NCBI RefSeq assembly: GCF_963576615.1
Contig: NC_088713.1
Coordinates: 43,949,317 to 44,013,316, forward strand
Length of the DNA: 64,000 nucleotides
Source: Watersipora subatra
Lineage: Eukaryota > Bryozoa > Gymnolaemata > Cheilostomatida > Watersiporidae
Reading direction: 5' to 3'
The notes under the pieces are model-generated. The model saw nothing but the letters and a program-made list of their open reading frames with translations. It was not told where the DNA came from and did no database searches. Shown here piece by piece: positions 11,751 to 23,884 of the stretch. Numbering within the stretch: the first letter of the stretch is position 1; the number at the start of each line of letters is the position of its first letter. Both the position numbers and the translations under genes were made by a program.

Positions 11751-12648
11751 GGTCGACTTGCTACAAAATTCACATCACAGTTATTTGGTATCAAAAGGCT
11801 CACCATGTCTCACTCTGCTGGGTCGTAGGTCAAAAGTATGTGAAAATGTGATTACAAGCTTTTAAAAGCTTAAAAACGAATAGCTGATCGCAGCCATCAT
11901 GAAAACGGCCATAGGTTGGAATCCCTCTCAAAACAGCTCAAATGTGACGTGGTTGAACACAATGTTTTTCTGTTTACAATTTAATGCAACCTCAATCGTC
12001 GAAATATTTTCACAAATATACTTCACGTATTCAATAAAACCATGTCTATTGTCCTTACGTATCTATTTCATTATCATTGTAATGCTGTCACTTTGAACAC
12101 TGATATCTCAAAACCTAGCCTAAAAATCAGTTTAATTTTTTAACCTTAGCTCAAGGGGGTGCATTTCATCCTCTGATAAACATGAGGAGCCTCGTGGTCA
12201 CCTGTGATAGTTGACAAATGCTGCAGAAATTGTTCACAACATATAGCAGGAAATATGGGTCACATGATCAGATTACGACTAGATGATTAGATCGAGCTGA
12301 AACGAAACTTTCAAGTAGTGAGCATCTATATTTGATAGGGGTGTTCTGGTAGAACCCGAAGCGTTTATCATAAACTAGTGCTACGATATGTTTTATATTG
12401 AGTCTTCAATTGGCATTTGATTACATGTGATAACATTACGTGTCAAAACAATAACCCTGTCGAGTTGAATACGTCGACAAAATATGGGATTCCAACTTAC
12501 AATCACTTTTTTAATTGTTCATTTTTGAGCTTTTAAGAACTTGTGATCACATTTCCACGTATTTTGAATCTAAAAAATAGCAGAGTAAGACAAAGTGAAT
12601 CTTAAGATACCAAATAACTGTAATATAAATTTGGTTGCAAGTCAACCT
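11751..12648. mobile_element. TTAA-flanked inverted-repeat element, copy A
   Basis: Terminal inverted repeats of about 135 bp. Left GGTCGACTTGCTACAAAATT and right (reverse complement) AGGTTGACTTGCAACCAAAT, both continuing through CAGTTATTTGGTATC and AATGTGAT. It is preceded by TTAA and followed by TTAC, which fits the TTAA target of piggyBac and Kolobok elements. It is homologous, in opposite orientation, to the element at 13573-16738, but shorter and without its nested insertions. A 65-codon open frame at 11899-12096 corresponds to part of the minus-strand frame in copy B. Confidence 0.8.
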
Positions 12649-12818
12649 TTACGGTTTAAGTTTGTTTCAGAATAATATTCCTGTCTGTTTTTATTTGTAT
12701 TTAAGTTCCAAAAACATTTAGTCTTAGTGTGTTAAATAAATGTTTATACTGTTTGGCCCGCGGTCTAAAGTGTGTTTTGAATTTTGGCCTCTTTTACAAT
12801 TGAGTTTGACACCCCTGT

Positions 12819-12826
12819 CATAGAGC
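12819..12826. repeat. Right 8-bp target-site duplication of second hAT element
   Basis: CATAGAGC, identical to 11029-11036. Confidence 0.85.
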
Positions 12827-12954
12827 CAACAAAACTATTGCAATCAGTATAGATCTGTAGTAGGTACTGCAGCCAGTACGATATGAATTACTGAATTACA
12901 TAGAAATAAACACAGTAAACCTAAACAGTGCAGTTTACAGAAATAAACAAACAC

Positions 12955-13072
12955 CTGGATTTAAAAGTTAGAATGGTAAACGTTGACATTGAATATGCTG
13001 ATTAAAAGTAAATTTTAGGTATAAAAATCTTTTTATTACCCATGCAACACCGGGCATCCTTCTAGTGTATAT
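12955..13072 (-). repeat. Dispersed repeat with GTTGC-GGGTAATAAAAA head (minus)
   Basis: On the minus strand it starts near CTAGAAGGATGCCCGGTGTT, continues GGGTAATAAAAAG and reaches AACGTTTACCATTCTAACTT. The same order (GTTGCCCGGGTAATAAAAAA ... AACGTTTGCCATTCCAACTT) occurs on the + strand at 19180-19285. It abuts a TA microsatellite in both places. Confidence 0.65.
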
Positions 13073-13325
13073 ATATATACTAGATGTATATATATATACT
13101 AGATGTATATATATATACTAGATGTATATATATATATATATATATGTATAGATATATATAGATATAGATATACTATTTATATGTATATGTATGTATATAC
13201 ATGTATATATATATACATGTATGTATATATATATATACATATATATATATATGTCTATGTATGTATATATATATATGTATGTATATGGATGTATATATAT
13301 ATATATATATATACATGTATATATA
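13060..13325. repeat. TA/TATG microsatellite
   Basis: Long runs of TATATA with interspersed TACTAGATG and GTATATATATAC words. Open frames on both strands (isoleucine/tyrosine repeats) are artefacts of the repeat. Confidence 0.95.
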
Positions 13326-13810
13326 CAGTGAAACTCGGATAACTCAAACTTCAAGGGACCGAGCAAAAGTGTTTGAGTTATTAGAGCGTTCAAGTTATCA
13401 GGACAGTCATAAGTGCATGTATTTATTAGTAGATACATGTACATATACAAACTATATACCAATCAAAAGCATAGATTGCTTGTTGCAAGTTAAAGGGTCT
13501 CTCGAGTGGTTTTAAATATTTTTAATCAGAAAGTATAAATACTTTTCAATGACTTGAGATTTGTTGTTTTAAAGGTTGACTTGCAACAAAATTCACATTA
13601 CAGTTATTTGGTATCAAAAGATTCACCATGTCTTACTCTGTTGTGTTGTAGGTGTCAAATACATAGAAATGTGATTACCAGCTTTTAAAAGCTCAAAAAC
13701 GAAAAGCCGCCGTAGATTGGAATCTATTTATCTGACATAGTCATTCCAGTGTGGTTATCGTCTTGTCACGTATTTTCTCACGTGAATTGAAAGGCCAGTA
13801 AAATACTTAA

Positions 13811-14742
13811 AGCACATAAATTACATAATTATTATATTGTATATTTCAATACATCAGAGTCTTGGCTTTCGGATGAGCTATTGTTTGCCATAGTGAAACA
13901 GACATTGGTTGGTGTTTATAGGATTTCCCCAGAGCTCTACCACGAAAAAGTTTACTGGCATAGTCTCGAAAATTGTGATGTCACAATTCTCATATTCGTT
14001 GTTATGTGCTCTTACCGCTTATTTATCAACTACAAAAGTGACGATAATGACGCTAGTGGCAGGCGAAGGTAGGACAACTCCAGAGAACGAATGAAGATGA
14101 CAAAGGAATCAGTGTCATTAATTCTCCATGTACATATTATTTCTATGATAAGTACCTCAGACTCCAAGAACCATACTATATTTTCCCGATGATATTATGC
14201 ACTACCTCTTAATTTTTCTTTATTTTAGCTCTTTTAGGGTGACGACTGAGACTAACTAATTTCAAGCATTGCGTGATCTCGCGAAAGTGCAATTGACATT
14301 TAGTTCTAGGGCCACGCAACCGCAAGTCATAATTTAATGGATGTGATTTCATTACCTTTATCAACGACAGTACATTTATTGAAGCATAACTAATTAACCC
14401 AGAACATGTGTTTGTATTGGTCGGGCGTTAGCACGATCGCGGGCAGTGTTGATTATCTAGAATCTTAGTTTATTATTAGCGCTCTCCGGGTTTAACAGCA
14501 CCGAATGTCACAGAAAAACAGAGCCTCAATGGCAGCAAAAGGGATCGACGACCTAAGGCTAAATGAGAATTATGACGCCACATTTTGAGTACCTGAACCA
14601 AGTGTTTTTTTGCAGGACGTACTTTTGACACCCCGTTTTTTATAGTTCTATTATTCTTTGTGTATTGAATATAGGCTCATTCGAAAGCCAAGACTTTGAT
14701 GTATTGAAATATATAATAAAAAAATTATGTAATTTATGTGCT
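13811..14742. mobile_element. Nested inverted-repeat element 1 in copy B
   Basis: Left end AGCACATAAATTACATAATT and right end (reverse complement) the same for the first 20 bases, with about 70 bp of inverted similarity reaching CAAAGTCTTGGCTTTCG. Left flank TTAA, right flank TCAA, so a degraded TTAA duplication is likely. Copy A lacks this segment at the equivalent place. Confidence 0.75.
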
Positions 14743-15080
14743 TCAATGTAAAACTTATCGTAGCACTAGTTTATGACAAACACTTCAGGTTTTACAGAAG
14801 ACCCCGTATCAAATATAGATGCTCGCTACTTTACAGTTTTCTTTCGGCATTATTCAATCGTCAAGTCGTAATCTAATCACGTGACCCAATACTTCGCAAA
14901 TAATTTTTGCAGCTCTTTTCGGTTATCAAAGGTAACCAACAGGCTCATCATGATTATCGGGGGTCCTCCCATGTTTTGTGACGATTCTGACAACCCGACG
15001 ACATGGATATTTAAAAAGTGACAGACGAGACGACCATTTATCAATGTAGGTGATGAGGATTGCGTAAGTGGGATTACTAA

Positions 15081-15811
15081 AGGTACCGCTGCACATAACG
15101 AATTTTTCGTTGGTTCTGAGTTCTGGCCGAAATCACTAAGAACGCAGAATTAATCGAAATTCACAGAATTATTTGAGCTGTGCATGCCCACTGAGTTCGT
15201 CGACGAAGCACTTTTAATGGATTAAACAAATTATTAGCGAGCACAAGTCTAGCAGCTTTAGCAATTAGTATAGTCCAAAACATGTATCGCGACACACAAT
15301 AAAAATATGAAAGCATTTCAACATAGAACACACGATGTAACTGTTCAAGTCGCGCTATTGTTGGTTAGCGAGCACGACTTTAGCAAATTTTAAGATATAT
15401 GTAGTCCGAAAACATAATGCGACACACAAGAAAAATATTAGAGAAAGTTACCATAGTAAATACGATGCAACTGACTTGTTTGCGCTAGAGATGTCAACAT
15501 TCTCTACCACAAAACTTTTGCTGCTAAAACGGAAATATAATTAAAAAATAAACAAATTGTAGCTATAGCGTCCAAACAATAAATACATTCAATAACGCAA
15601 TCTAAGCAGTTGCATCGTGTGTACTATGTTGATTTGCACTTATACTTTTATTGTGTGTCATTATACGTCTCTTGGACTATACTAATTGCAAAAGCTGCTG
15701 AGATCGTGCTCGCTAGCACGATTCTAGCTGCGCAGAATAATTCTGTGTGTTTCAATCATTTCGTGATTTAGGTTAGAACCAACGGAAATTTTGTTACGTG
15801 TAGCCGTACCG
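15081..15811. mobile_element. Nested inverted-repeat element 2 in copy B
   Basis: The left end AGGTACCGCTGCACATAACG pairs with the reverse complement of the right end, CGGTACGGCTACACGTAACA. Both then read GTTGGTTCT. A 7-bp duplication TTACTAA flanks it (15074-15080 and 15812-15818). Subterminal repeats containing AGCGAGCAC and CGACACACAA occur twice in the left half and once inverted in the right half. No coding capacity. Confidence 0.75.
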
Positions 15812-17217
15812 TTACTAACTTATTATTTGTTCATAAATCACCACGGTCAACCGAAACTAGTTCACTAGTTTTGGTTTGAAGCATCTGGCCCAGCATTTAT
15901 AGACTGCCAAATAATTAAAGCAATGAAATGCCACGACGTTGACAGCAAATCCGTTTCCAAGTCTGTGACTGACAGTGATTATTAAAGACAATCTCGGTTT
16001 AAGAAATATAGCTCTAAAAACCTAAGACGGCTGTCACTCTTCGCGGAGTAATCAGCAACGCTCCCAAACATCACTAAAATGTTTGTGAAGGTTGCTGGTT
16101 GAGCCATGCTTTTGGTTAGCAGAAGTTCAAACTGAGCGAGTTTCAGATTTTTAACGCAACCCAGTGCCACCAGTATAGATATTTGTGTTAAAATAACGAA
16201 TGTGAAGAAAGAGGTTGTTTTGGTTACCAACTTGAAAAAGGTGACAGTGATTTTAAAAGTGATGACAGTGATTTTAAAAGTGACTATTCTGACGACAGCT
16301 TTGTGTGGTAGAAGACAATTATCAGACAATGATATATACCCCTTCGAGCTAAGGTTAAAAAGTTTAACGATTTTTTGCGGTAAGTTATAAGATATCAGTG
16401 CTAAAAGTGACAGCATTACAATGACGATAAAACAGATGCGTAAAAACAATAAATATGGTTTTATTGAATGCGTGAAGTATATTTGTGAAAATATTTCGAC
16501 GAATGAGGTTGCATGAAAGTGTAAACAGAAACCATCCTGTAACAACTACATCCCATTTTGGAAAGCGAATTCTAACTAGGGCGGTCTCGTGTGGCTGCGA
16601 TTAACTGTTCGTTTTTGAGCTTTTAAAAGCTTGTAATCACATTTTCATATATTTTGCACCTACAACACAACAGAGTAAGACATGGTGAATCTTATGATAC
16701 CAAATAACTGTAATGTGAATTTTGTTGCAAGTCAACCTTTAAGGAATGTGACTGCCAGGACGTACTCAGGTTAAAATTGGCAAAACTTGATCTTGGTTAA
16801 AACACTAAGAAAAAAGGCATACTTTTCTCTTGAACATTTTATTCAAGATCAATTTTGCCAATTTTACTCCAAGTTTATCCGAAGGTTACCTCGCTTTTCC
16901 TTGCTTTCGAAAGGCCTCGCAAAGCGAATGTTTAGTAAAATTTGATTTATTATCAACCTCTAGCAAAGTCATTAACGAAACTATTTTGCCGATGATGGTA
17001 GTACCGACGCCTAAGATTTACTAAAAGTTGATTTTTATCTCAATGGCTTGGAATAAAGTGATATTCTACAGTGATAACAACCGTCTCGGTAGCCGTTAAG
17101 CAAAAAACTGTTCGAGTTAGTGATGTTGAGGTCGAATCATCTAAAGCAATTTGTTATTGCATGGGAACGGACCAAACATATCTGTTCGAGCTATCCAAGG
17201 GAGGGTTATCCAAGTTT

Positions 17218-18780
<1,563 letters not shown>

Positions 18781-18781
18781 A

Positions 18782-19160
18782 CACTAGCTGTGCTTCCGGC
18801 GTTGCCCGGGTTTTAAAAATCAGCTTATAAACAATGAGAAGTAATGAGAGTTGACTGCCACTTGCTATTAGCCTGGCACATTGCCAATGGAAAATTTGAG
18901 TAAGCTAACCAATGAGAGCTATTCGTCTCCGTAACATTACGCAATCACCCTGCGTAGTATGCCGAGCCGTTGAGTATTTTCTCCCATATAGCGACATATA
19001 TCGGCTAGCTAACAAATAAATCTCTGTGTCGTAATTAATAAGGTGTCGGACTAGCGAATGGGAGGGTCCAGGATCAATTTGTTTTCGGTATGGATTCTTT
19101 ATTTCAAGATTTTAATAGCTATAATTGGAGGAACACACACACCAACACTGAGAAATGCAC
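18782..19160 (+). mobile_element. SINE-like dispersed repeat, family 3, copy 1
   Basis: Starts near GGCGTTGCCCGGGTTTTAAA, continues ATCAGCTTATAAACAATGAG and GCCTGGCACATTGCCAATGG, then a diverged tRNA-like section and a tail with TTTTAATAGCTATAATTGGA. Shared in the same order with copies at 24634-25011, 47168-47635 and 54524-54900. It begins where the LINE ends. Confidence 0.7.
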
Positions 19161-19450
19161 GTATATATATATATACTAGTTGCGCTACTAGTTGCCCGGG
19201 TAATAAAAAAGTCTTTGATAAGAAAATTGATTTGTATGTAACATATAATAACGTTTGCCATTCCAACTTTCAAACTACATATCATGAGAAAAGTGTTTTG
19301 TGTAACTGAAGTAAACTAGAGAAAATGAAAACAACTGTAAAAGTTTTCCAACTTTGTCAAACAACTTTTAAACTCATATTTCCTCATATCATGAGGAAAA
19401 TGTTTTGTGCAGGTCAAATAAAAAAAAAACTAAAACGGCTATAAAAAAGT
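19161..19450 (+). repeat. Dispersed repeat with internal duplication
   Basis: Follows a short (TA)n run. It starts GTTGCCCGGGTAATAAAAAA, matching 12955-13072 on the other strand. CATATCATGAGAAAAGTGTT and CATATCATGAGGAAAATGTT mark two diverged copies of a unit of about 110 bp. Confidence 0.6.
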
Positions 19451-20072
19451 TTAGATGTAAATGTGAAATAATTAGCAAGCAATAGCTAAATTAGGTTGGT
19501 TTTGCTACAATACAATAAAAGATGATTCGGTAATGATACAATTAATACGAACTGAGAAAAAAATCCTGAATATGTTGAATTAATAATAACAATTCTTGCA
19601 TAGAAGTGCGTGTGTATAAAAAAGGTTATTGTTCCACCAGAAGCTATCCATCAAAACTTTGAATACCACAATACTGGTACCTCTCGATACCGGTACAAAT
19701 GTAAAAATGAGATATGGTACTGTCTTTGTCTGACCGAATGGAGAGATAATGCCAAGGCTTTCCCACTGAGATGATATAATAGTCCGCATGAGAAGAACTG
19801 GCCTTGACCCTAGATATAGTGATTGAACCTTCCAAAAAAGCTTTCTTAACTGGGGCGTCGCAATGCGTGGCTACATTGGTAAAATAATCAGCGTGCGCTA
19901 TAGCTATATCTATAGCCAGAATGACAGACATAGTTTGAGAAATATATATAGATAAATATATGAATAAAAGCCAAGCACTAAGAGCACAGTGCTCAATGAT
20001 AATATCAGAGTAAGTTAAAATCAATAAAACAGACTATAACTTTAGATAAAACACTCAATTATAGTTTTATGC
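19451..20072. other. No gene or clear repeat seen
   Basis: Minus-strand open frames at 19580-19789 and 19644-20024 overlap in different frames. They show no conserved motif. Confidence 0.4.
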
Positions 20073-20113
20073 TTGCTGAGAGCAATCTTCCGTCAGAAGA
20101 TTGCTCTCAGCAA
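20073..20113. other. Perfect 18-bp stem hairpin
   Basis: TTGCTGAGAGCAATCTTC, a CGTCA loop, then the exact reverse complement. Function unknown. Confidence 0.8.
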
Positions 20114-21187
20114 TCTGCAATTCTGCAGACTGCTACACCAGGTGTAGCTGCTGTATTGGCTGAGCAGACAAAAACAGAACTGCTGTTTAATTGAGACCAA
20201 AATTTTAATTTGATTAAATTTTTAAATTTAAATTTTACAAAAATGTAAAATGCATTTTACATAGTCATTTTGGCATAGTCACAGTGACCTGTGCGCTGTC
20301 ATGAGTACTTGAGTCATGATGTCATGCTGGCAGTGGGTACTTAAACAGATTCAATTCTACTTGCTATCCTGCTTCTAACTCTAGTGACTTAGCTTGATCT
20401 TGGGTGTGACTGGTGTCATGTGGAGTTCAATTTTAAATGTCTTGCAGACCAAAACTTAGAATTGTTGGAATTACAAGTCAGGCACAAATATTTGACTTTG
20501 CAAGATATGTGAGACAAATATTGCTTTTTCCTGTAGCAAAAACAATGATTATCATTCAAATTGAATGCTGGTTTCATGTGCATGCCGGTTCATTTTTCAT
20601 TACAATCTTTCGTCTAAAGAATATTTTGTGCCATCATGAAGTCACAACAACCCACGCAAATCATTCTTTTCCATAATTAACCAAGAAGTATGCTTGCATG
20701 GAACCTTTATTGTATTTTATTTTCAAAAAGGAAAATTTGTAATTCAATACTTTTGAACACTGAAAACACATTTTCTAATTATGAGAAGCTCCAGAAGCAG
20801 CTGTACTTCAATAGAATGTCTGTTAAACCCACCTGTGTTTTAATTCAATGTGCTAAGATTATAAACTGCATAGTCATGTGAACTGATACAAACAATAAAC
20901 TATGCATATTGGTAACTATTCCTTTTTGTACGCGTAATAATTCTATGTGTATAATATGAGTAGCCATTATATAATCGTGCGTTGAGGGTGAGACCTGTTT
21001 TTATTATGTAACTAGCCATCCTCTTTACCCTCTTGTTGAACTTGCTAAAGCCCACCCTCTAGGATATAAATACTTCTACATGTGTGGGTTTATTCATTCT
21101 TGTGCACAATACAAGATGTGGTAATACCTTCGCTGGGTCTTGCTACAAGCATCAACTAGCCAGAAACCATATGCGTTGCGCCAGCAT
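20114..21187. other. Intergenic stretch, no gene seen
   Basis: Open frames of 60-80 codons only, with no recognisable domain. A short AT-rich imperfect palindrome lies near 20205-20255. Confidence 0.4.
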
Positions 21188-21405
21188 TCACAGCACACCA
21201 GCAGCGTTATTATCATCAATAAGCGACTGGGTTGGCAATTTCCTAAATTGCTCCGGCAACTCAATGCACCAGCAAATATCATCTTCAATAAGCAACTAGA
21301 AGGCAATCTTTCATACTGCACCAACATCTCAGATTGAACCAGTATCCTAGTGCACCAGCGATTATAATCGTCAATAAACAACTAGGTTGGCAGTTTCACA
21401 TAATT
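21188..21405. repeat. Degenerate tandem repeat, about 70-80 bp unit
   Basis: Three units share GCACCAGC ... AT(C/A)ATC(T/A)TCAATAA(G/A)C followed by AACTAG(G)TTGGCA. Overlapping open frames on both strands read through it. Confidence 0.65.
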
Positions 21406-22085
21406 CACATAATATCCCACAAGTAGCTCAAAACGTACAGATTATGGGGATTCACCCGTAAAAACATTACAGCCTAAAAAATTTTTAAAACCAAAGCCTG
21501 CCTAACCATCTTTAAAACAGGCCTGTTTGTATAATCAGAAACATGCCACTGTTAAACACGTTATAACTTCTGTCATAGTAACTAAAAAATGAAACTAGAG
21601 AAAAAAACGAGTAATGCTGACAAAAAGGAAAAAAAGTCACGTAGGTACCGCAAAAAATCTAAAGCAAATAAGACAGGAAAGATTACTAATAAGAACACGT
21701 GCAAGTGAATCAAAAACAGTCTGCGCTGTAAAGATGTGATAAACATGTACTGCCGGTACATGTAACCGGTACAGTACCGGTGGTTCAGAAAAAAACTTTT
21801 TAAAACAGCCTGCATGTCTAACGAATCAAAATTCCCTCGCAGCGACCGCTATATTTATAGGATCAGAGCACATACACCGCACTGAGACTCGTTTAATTGT
21901 GTCTTGCCCGAATATTATGCGTCGTACGACGCGAATAACTGGACCCACCTAAGTACGCTGTACGTAATCGCCCTTTGGTCAGTGTAGTCACGAACAGCAG
22001 GAGCCGAGTTGTTGAGTTTCAGTTCACAACTTAGACAGATTTTCACGCCAAGGTCAAACCAAATATCGGGCATCTAAACGGATAT

Positions 22086-22099
22086 GTCGTTATAGTAAC
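22086..22099 (+). promoter_or_regulatory. Candidate X-box (RFX-factor site) of CFAP157
   Basis: GTCGTTATAGTAAC matches 12 of 14 positions of the X-box consensus GTHNCCATRGYAAC. Only the two central C positions are T. RFX factors bind X-boxes in promoters of ciliary genes. It lies about 100 bp upstream of a probable 5' UTR splice donor of CFAP157. Confidence 0.55.
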
Positions 22100-22184
22100 G
22101 AACATGGAAGCAATCCAAAAGTGAGTGTAAGTCGTAAACGTCGAAGTTTGGTTAGCGGATTTTGTCTGTAGTTTACAACATCTG
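22100..22184 (+). other. Probable 5' UTR exon of CFAP157 (3' end only)
   Basis: A strong donor, CATCTG followed by GTAAGTATT, ends at 22184. The first coding exon downstream is preceded by a good acceptor (TTTTTTTCAG at 23709-23718), which requires an upstream non-coding exon. The sequence here is less AT-rich than its surroundings. The transcription start cannot be read from sequence, so the 5' limit is arbitrary. Another donor-like GTGAGTGTAAG lies near 22121. Confidence 0.45.
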
Positions 22185-22839
22185 GTAAGTATTACGTGCA
22201 AGAACGCAACTACTTAGTTTTTGATCATTTTTATAGCATTATGTTGTTTTTCACGGTAAACTTATGTGAGAAAACCGAAGTTCTGATAGTTGAGGAAGCT
22301 ATGATATGTCATAGTAAATCGGCGATATTGTCTGACCATTAACTATATTCTGCTTTAGCAGCAAGTTTATTTGGTCTGTTTGTGCTAACTATTATTTTGA
22401 GAGTGTTAGTACTGTTCTAAAGCCAAGAGCCGTATTATATAATTCGATAACTCTTAGGTGGGTTTTGTAGTCGTGTCTTCTAAAGAGATGTTTGAGCAAT
22501 GATATACAGCCCCGCTGGAGGGGTCTGTATGTTATTGGTTTGAGTTACCAGAATGGTACTGCTTCAGATTATGCTAGGTGACATGTTGAATGTTGATAGC
22601 TGTTTAAAAGAAAGCTTGCAAATTGACAAAATTTAGTTACAAAAAATATCAATTGGTATAAACTTTTCTAATAAATCATTTGAAACTGACAAAAGCAATG
22701 ACATTACGAGCAAACAAACAATATATTTGCTGGTGATACTGTGAAGTAAAATTAGGGCAATCTTTGGACCAGACTAATCAGAAACTAACATTTGGTTATA
22801 GTAACTGAGATACCTCCAATAAATAACAACACTTTGACA

Positions 22840-23055
22840 CTGCCAGTGTAAAAGCTGGTAATACAGACTTTTTATGTCACAGCTTACAGCAGACTATGTA
22901 TAAGTTCAAATAATCAAGCAAGAGCCGATAGTACAGACTCTATATATCACAGCTTATAGCAGACTGTATATTTCAGTGCAACTCTAACAAGAACTGATAA
23001 ATCAAACTTTATATCACAGTTGATAGCAGAGTGCATAATTATATCTGTGCAACCT
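22840..23055. repeat. Tandem repeat, about 70-bp unit, in the 5' UTR intron
   Basis: Three diverged units carry AATACAGACT / AGTACAGACTCTATATATCA / AATCAAACTTTATATCACAG followed by CAGCTTA(C/T)AGCAGACT. Confidence 0.75.
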
Positions 23056-23732
23056 TTTGATCCAAACTGTCAAAATTAAAAAAGAAAATGTGTTATACTT
23101 GAATAGATTTATTATAGTATTATAGTATGTCTCATCATGCTAATTAAATTCTGACTGACTCTCAACACACACCAAAACTGTTTACATGAGTGAGCAGAAA
23201 CAAAATCAACATATGATTGGTGATTACGAGTAATTCAAATTTGTAGATCAAAATGACAGTTATTTTTTAAAAGAACACACATGACTTGCCGGTAAATATA
23301 TAGTATAAAAATGTAGCTGCGTTTTTGTAATGCATAAATTACAATGACAAGTGAGAGAAAAAAAGAAGCCAATAAATATTCCTTTTCTATTTTCAGAGGA
23401 TTTTTTATTTGTAAGTTCAGGGAAGCAAGTGTCTTATAATTCTTTTAGCGGGCGTATTCTGGCTTGTATTTTTAGCAAGCACCTTAGTCTCTGTTAGCCA
23501 TTGAATCACGTCATAATTTGAATCCTCTGGTTGGGTATATGAGCCCAGATTGGTTCGCTAGTGTAGTTTTAGCCTGTGCTCCCATCCTCTCATCAGCCCT
23601 TCTCCGCGTCACCAACATCTAATAAGTAGTTGTTCTTTTGCTTTAGAAGTGGAAAATCTTTTTCATAATTTTTACACAATTTTAGTACAACCGTAATGCC
23701 CTTGGTTATTTTTTTCAGAGTCAGCTCTCAAT

Positions 23733-23884
23733 ATGCCACCCAAAAAGAAAAAGTCAGGCAAAGGAAAAAAGGGAAAGAAGTCAGGCAAAGGGTCAGCAGT
23801 ACCCATCTCTGGACCTGAGGTGGATGAGATGAGCAAGGAGTTTTTCTATACTCAGATCAGAGACTTGGAAAACCGAATTGCGAG
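23733..23884 (+). CDS. CFAP157: CFAP157 coding exon 1
   Basis: Residues 1-50 plus two bases. The ATG at 23733 is 14 bases after the acceptor and opens the basic MPPKKKKSGKGKKGKK tail. Donor AG|GTGAAA. Confidence 0.93.

Larger units (their letters stand above)
11037..12818. mobile_element. hAT-type transposon remnant, 1782 bp, with insertion
   Basis: The right end, read inward on the minus strand, is ACAGGGGTGTCAAACTCA, a classic hAT terminus. The left end is a decayed ATATGTGTCAAACTCA. Both ends are followed by GGCCC-rich sequence (CGGCCCACATCCGG, GGCCCGCAAAATA). Perfect 8-bp duplications CATAGAGC flank it. The interior carries a tandem duplication (11228-11548) and an 898-bp TTAA-type element (11751-12648). 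No transposase frame survives. Confidence 0.85.
13573..16738. mobile_element. TTAA-flanked inverted-repeat element, copy B
   Basis: Terminal inverted repeats of at least 130 bp begin AGGTTGACTTGCAACAAAAT at both ends and are flanked on each side by TTAA (13569-13572 and 16739-16742). This target is used by piggyBac and Kolobok superfamilies. I cannot tell which. The interior matches copy A (11751-12648) in reverse, for example ATCGTAGCACTAGTTTATGA. It contains two further elements (13811-14742 and 15081-15811). The core without them is about 1.5 kb. A 187-codon minus-strand frame (15982-16545) has no recognisable domain. Confidence 0.85.

Noticed and set aside
13103..13515. Overlapping open frames on both strands rich in Tyr and Ile
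   Set aside because: Translation of TA/TATG microsatellites in the same stretch on both strands.
21084..21381. Three overlapping frames near 21.1-21.4 kb
   Set aside because: They read a degenerate tandem repeat on both strands and show no domain.
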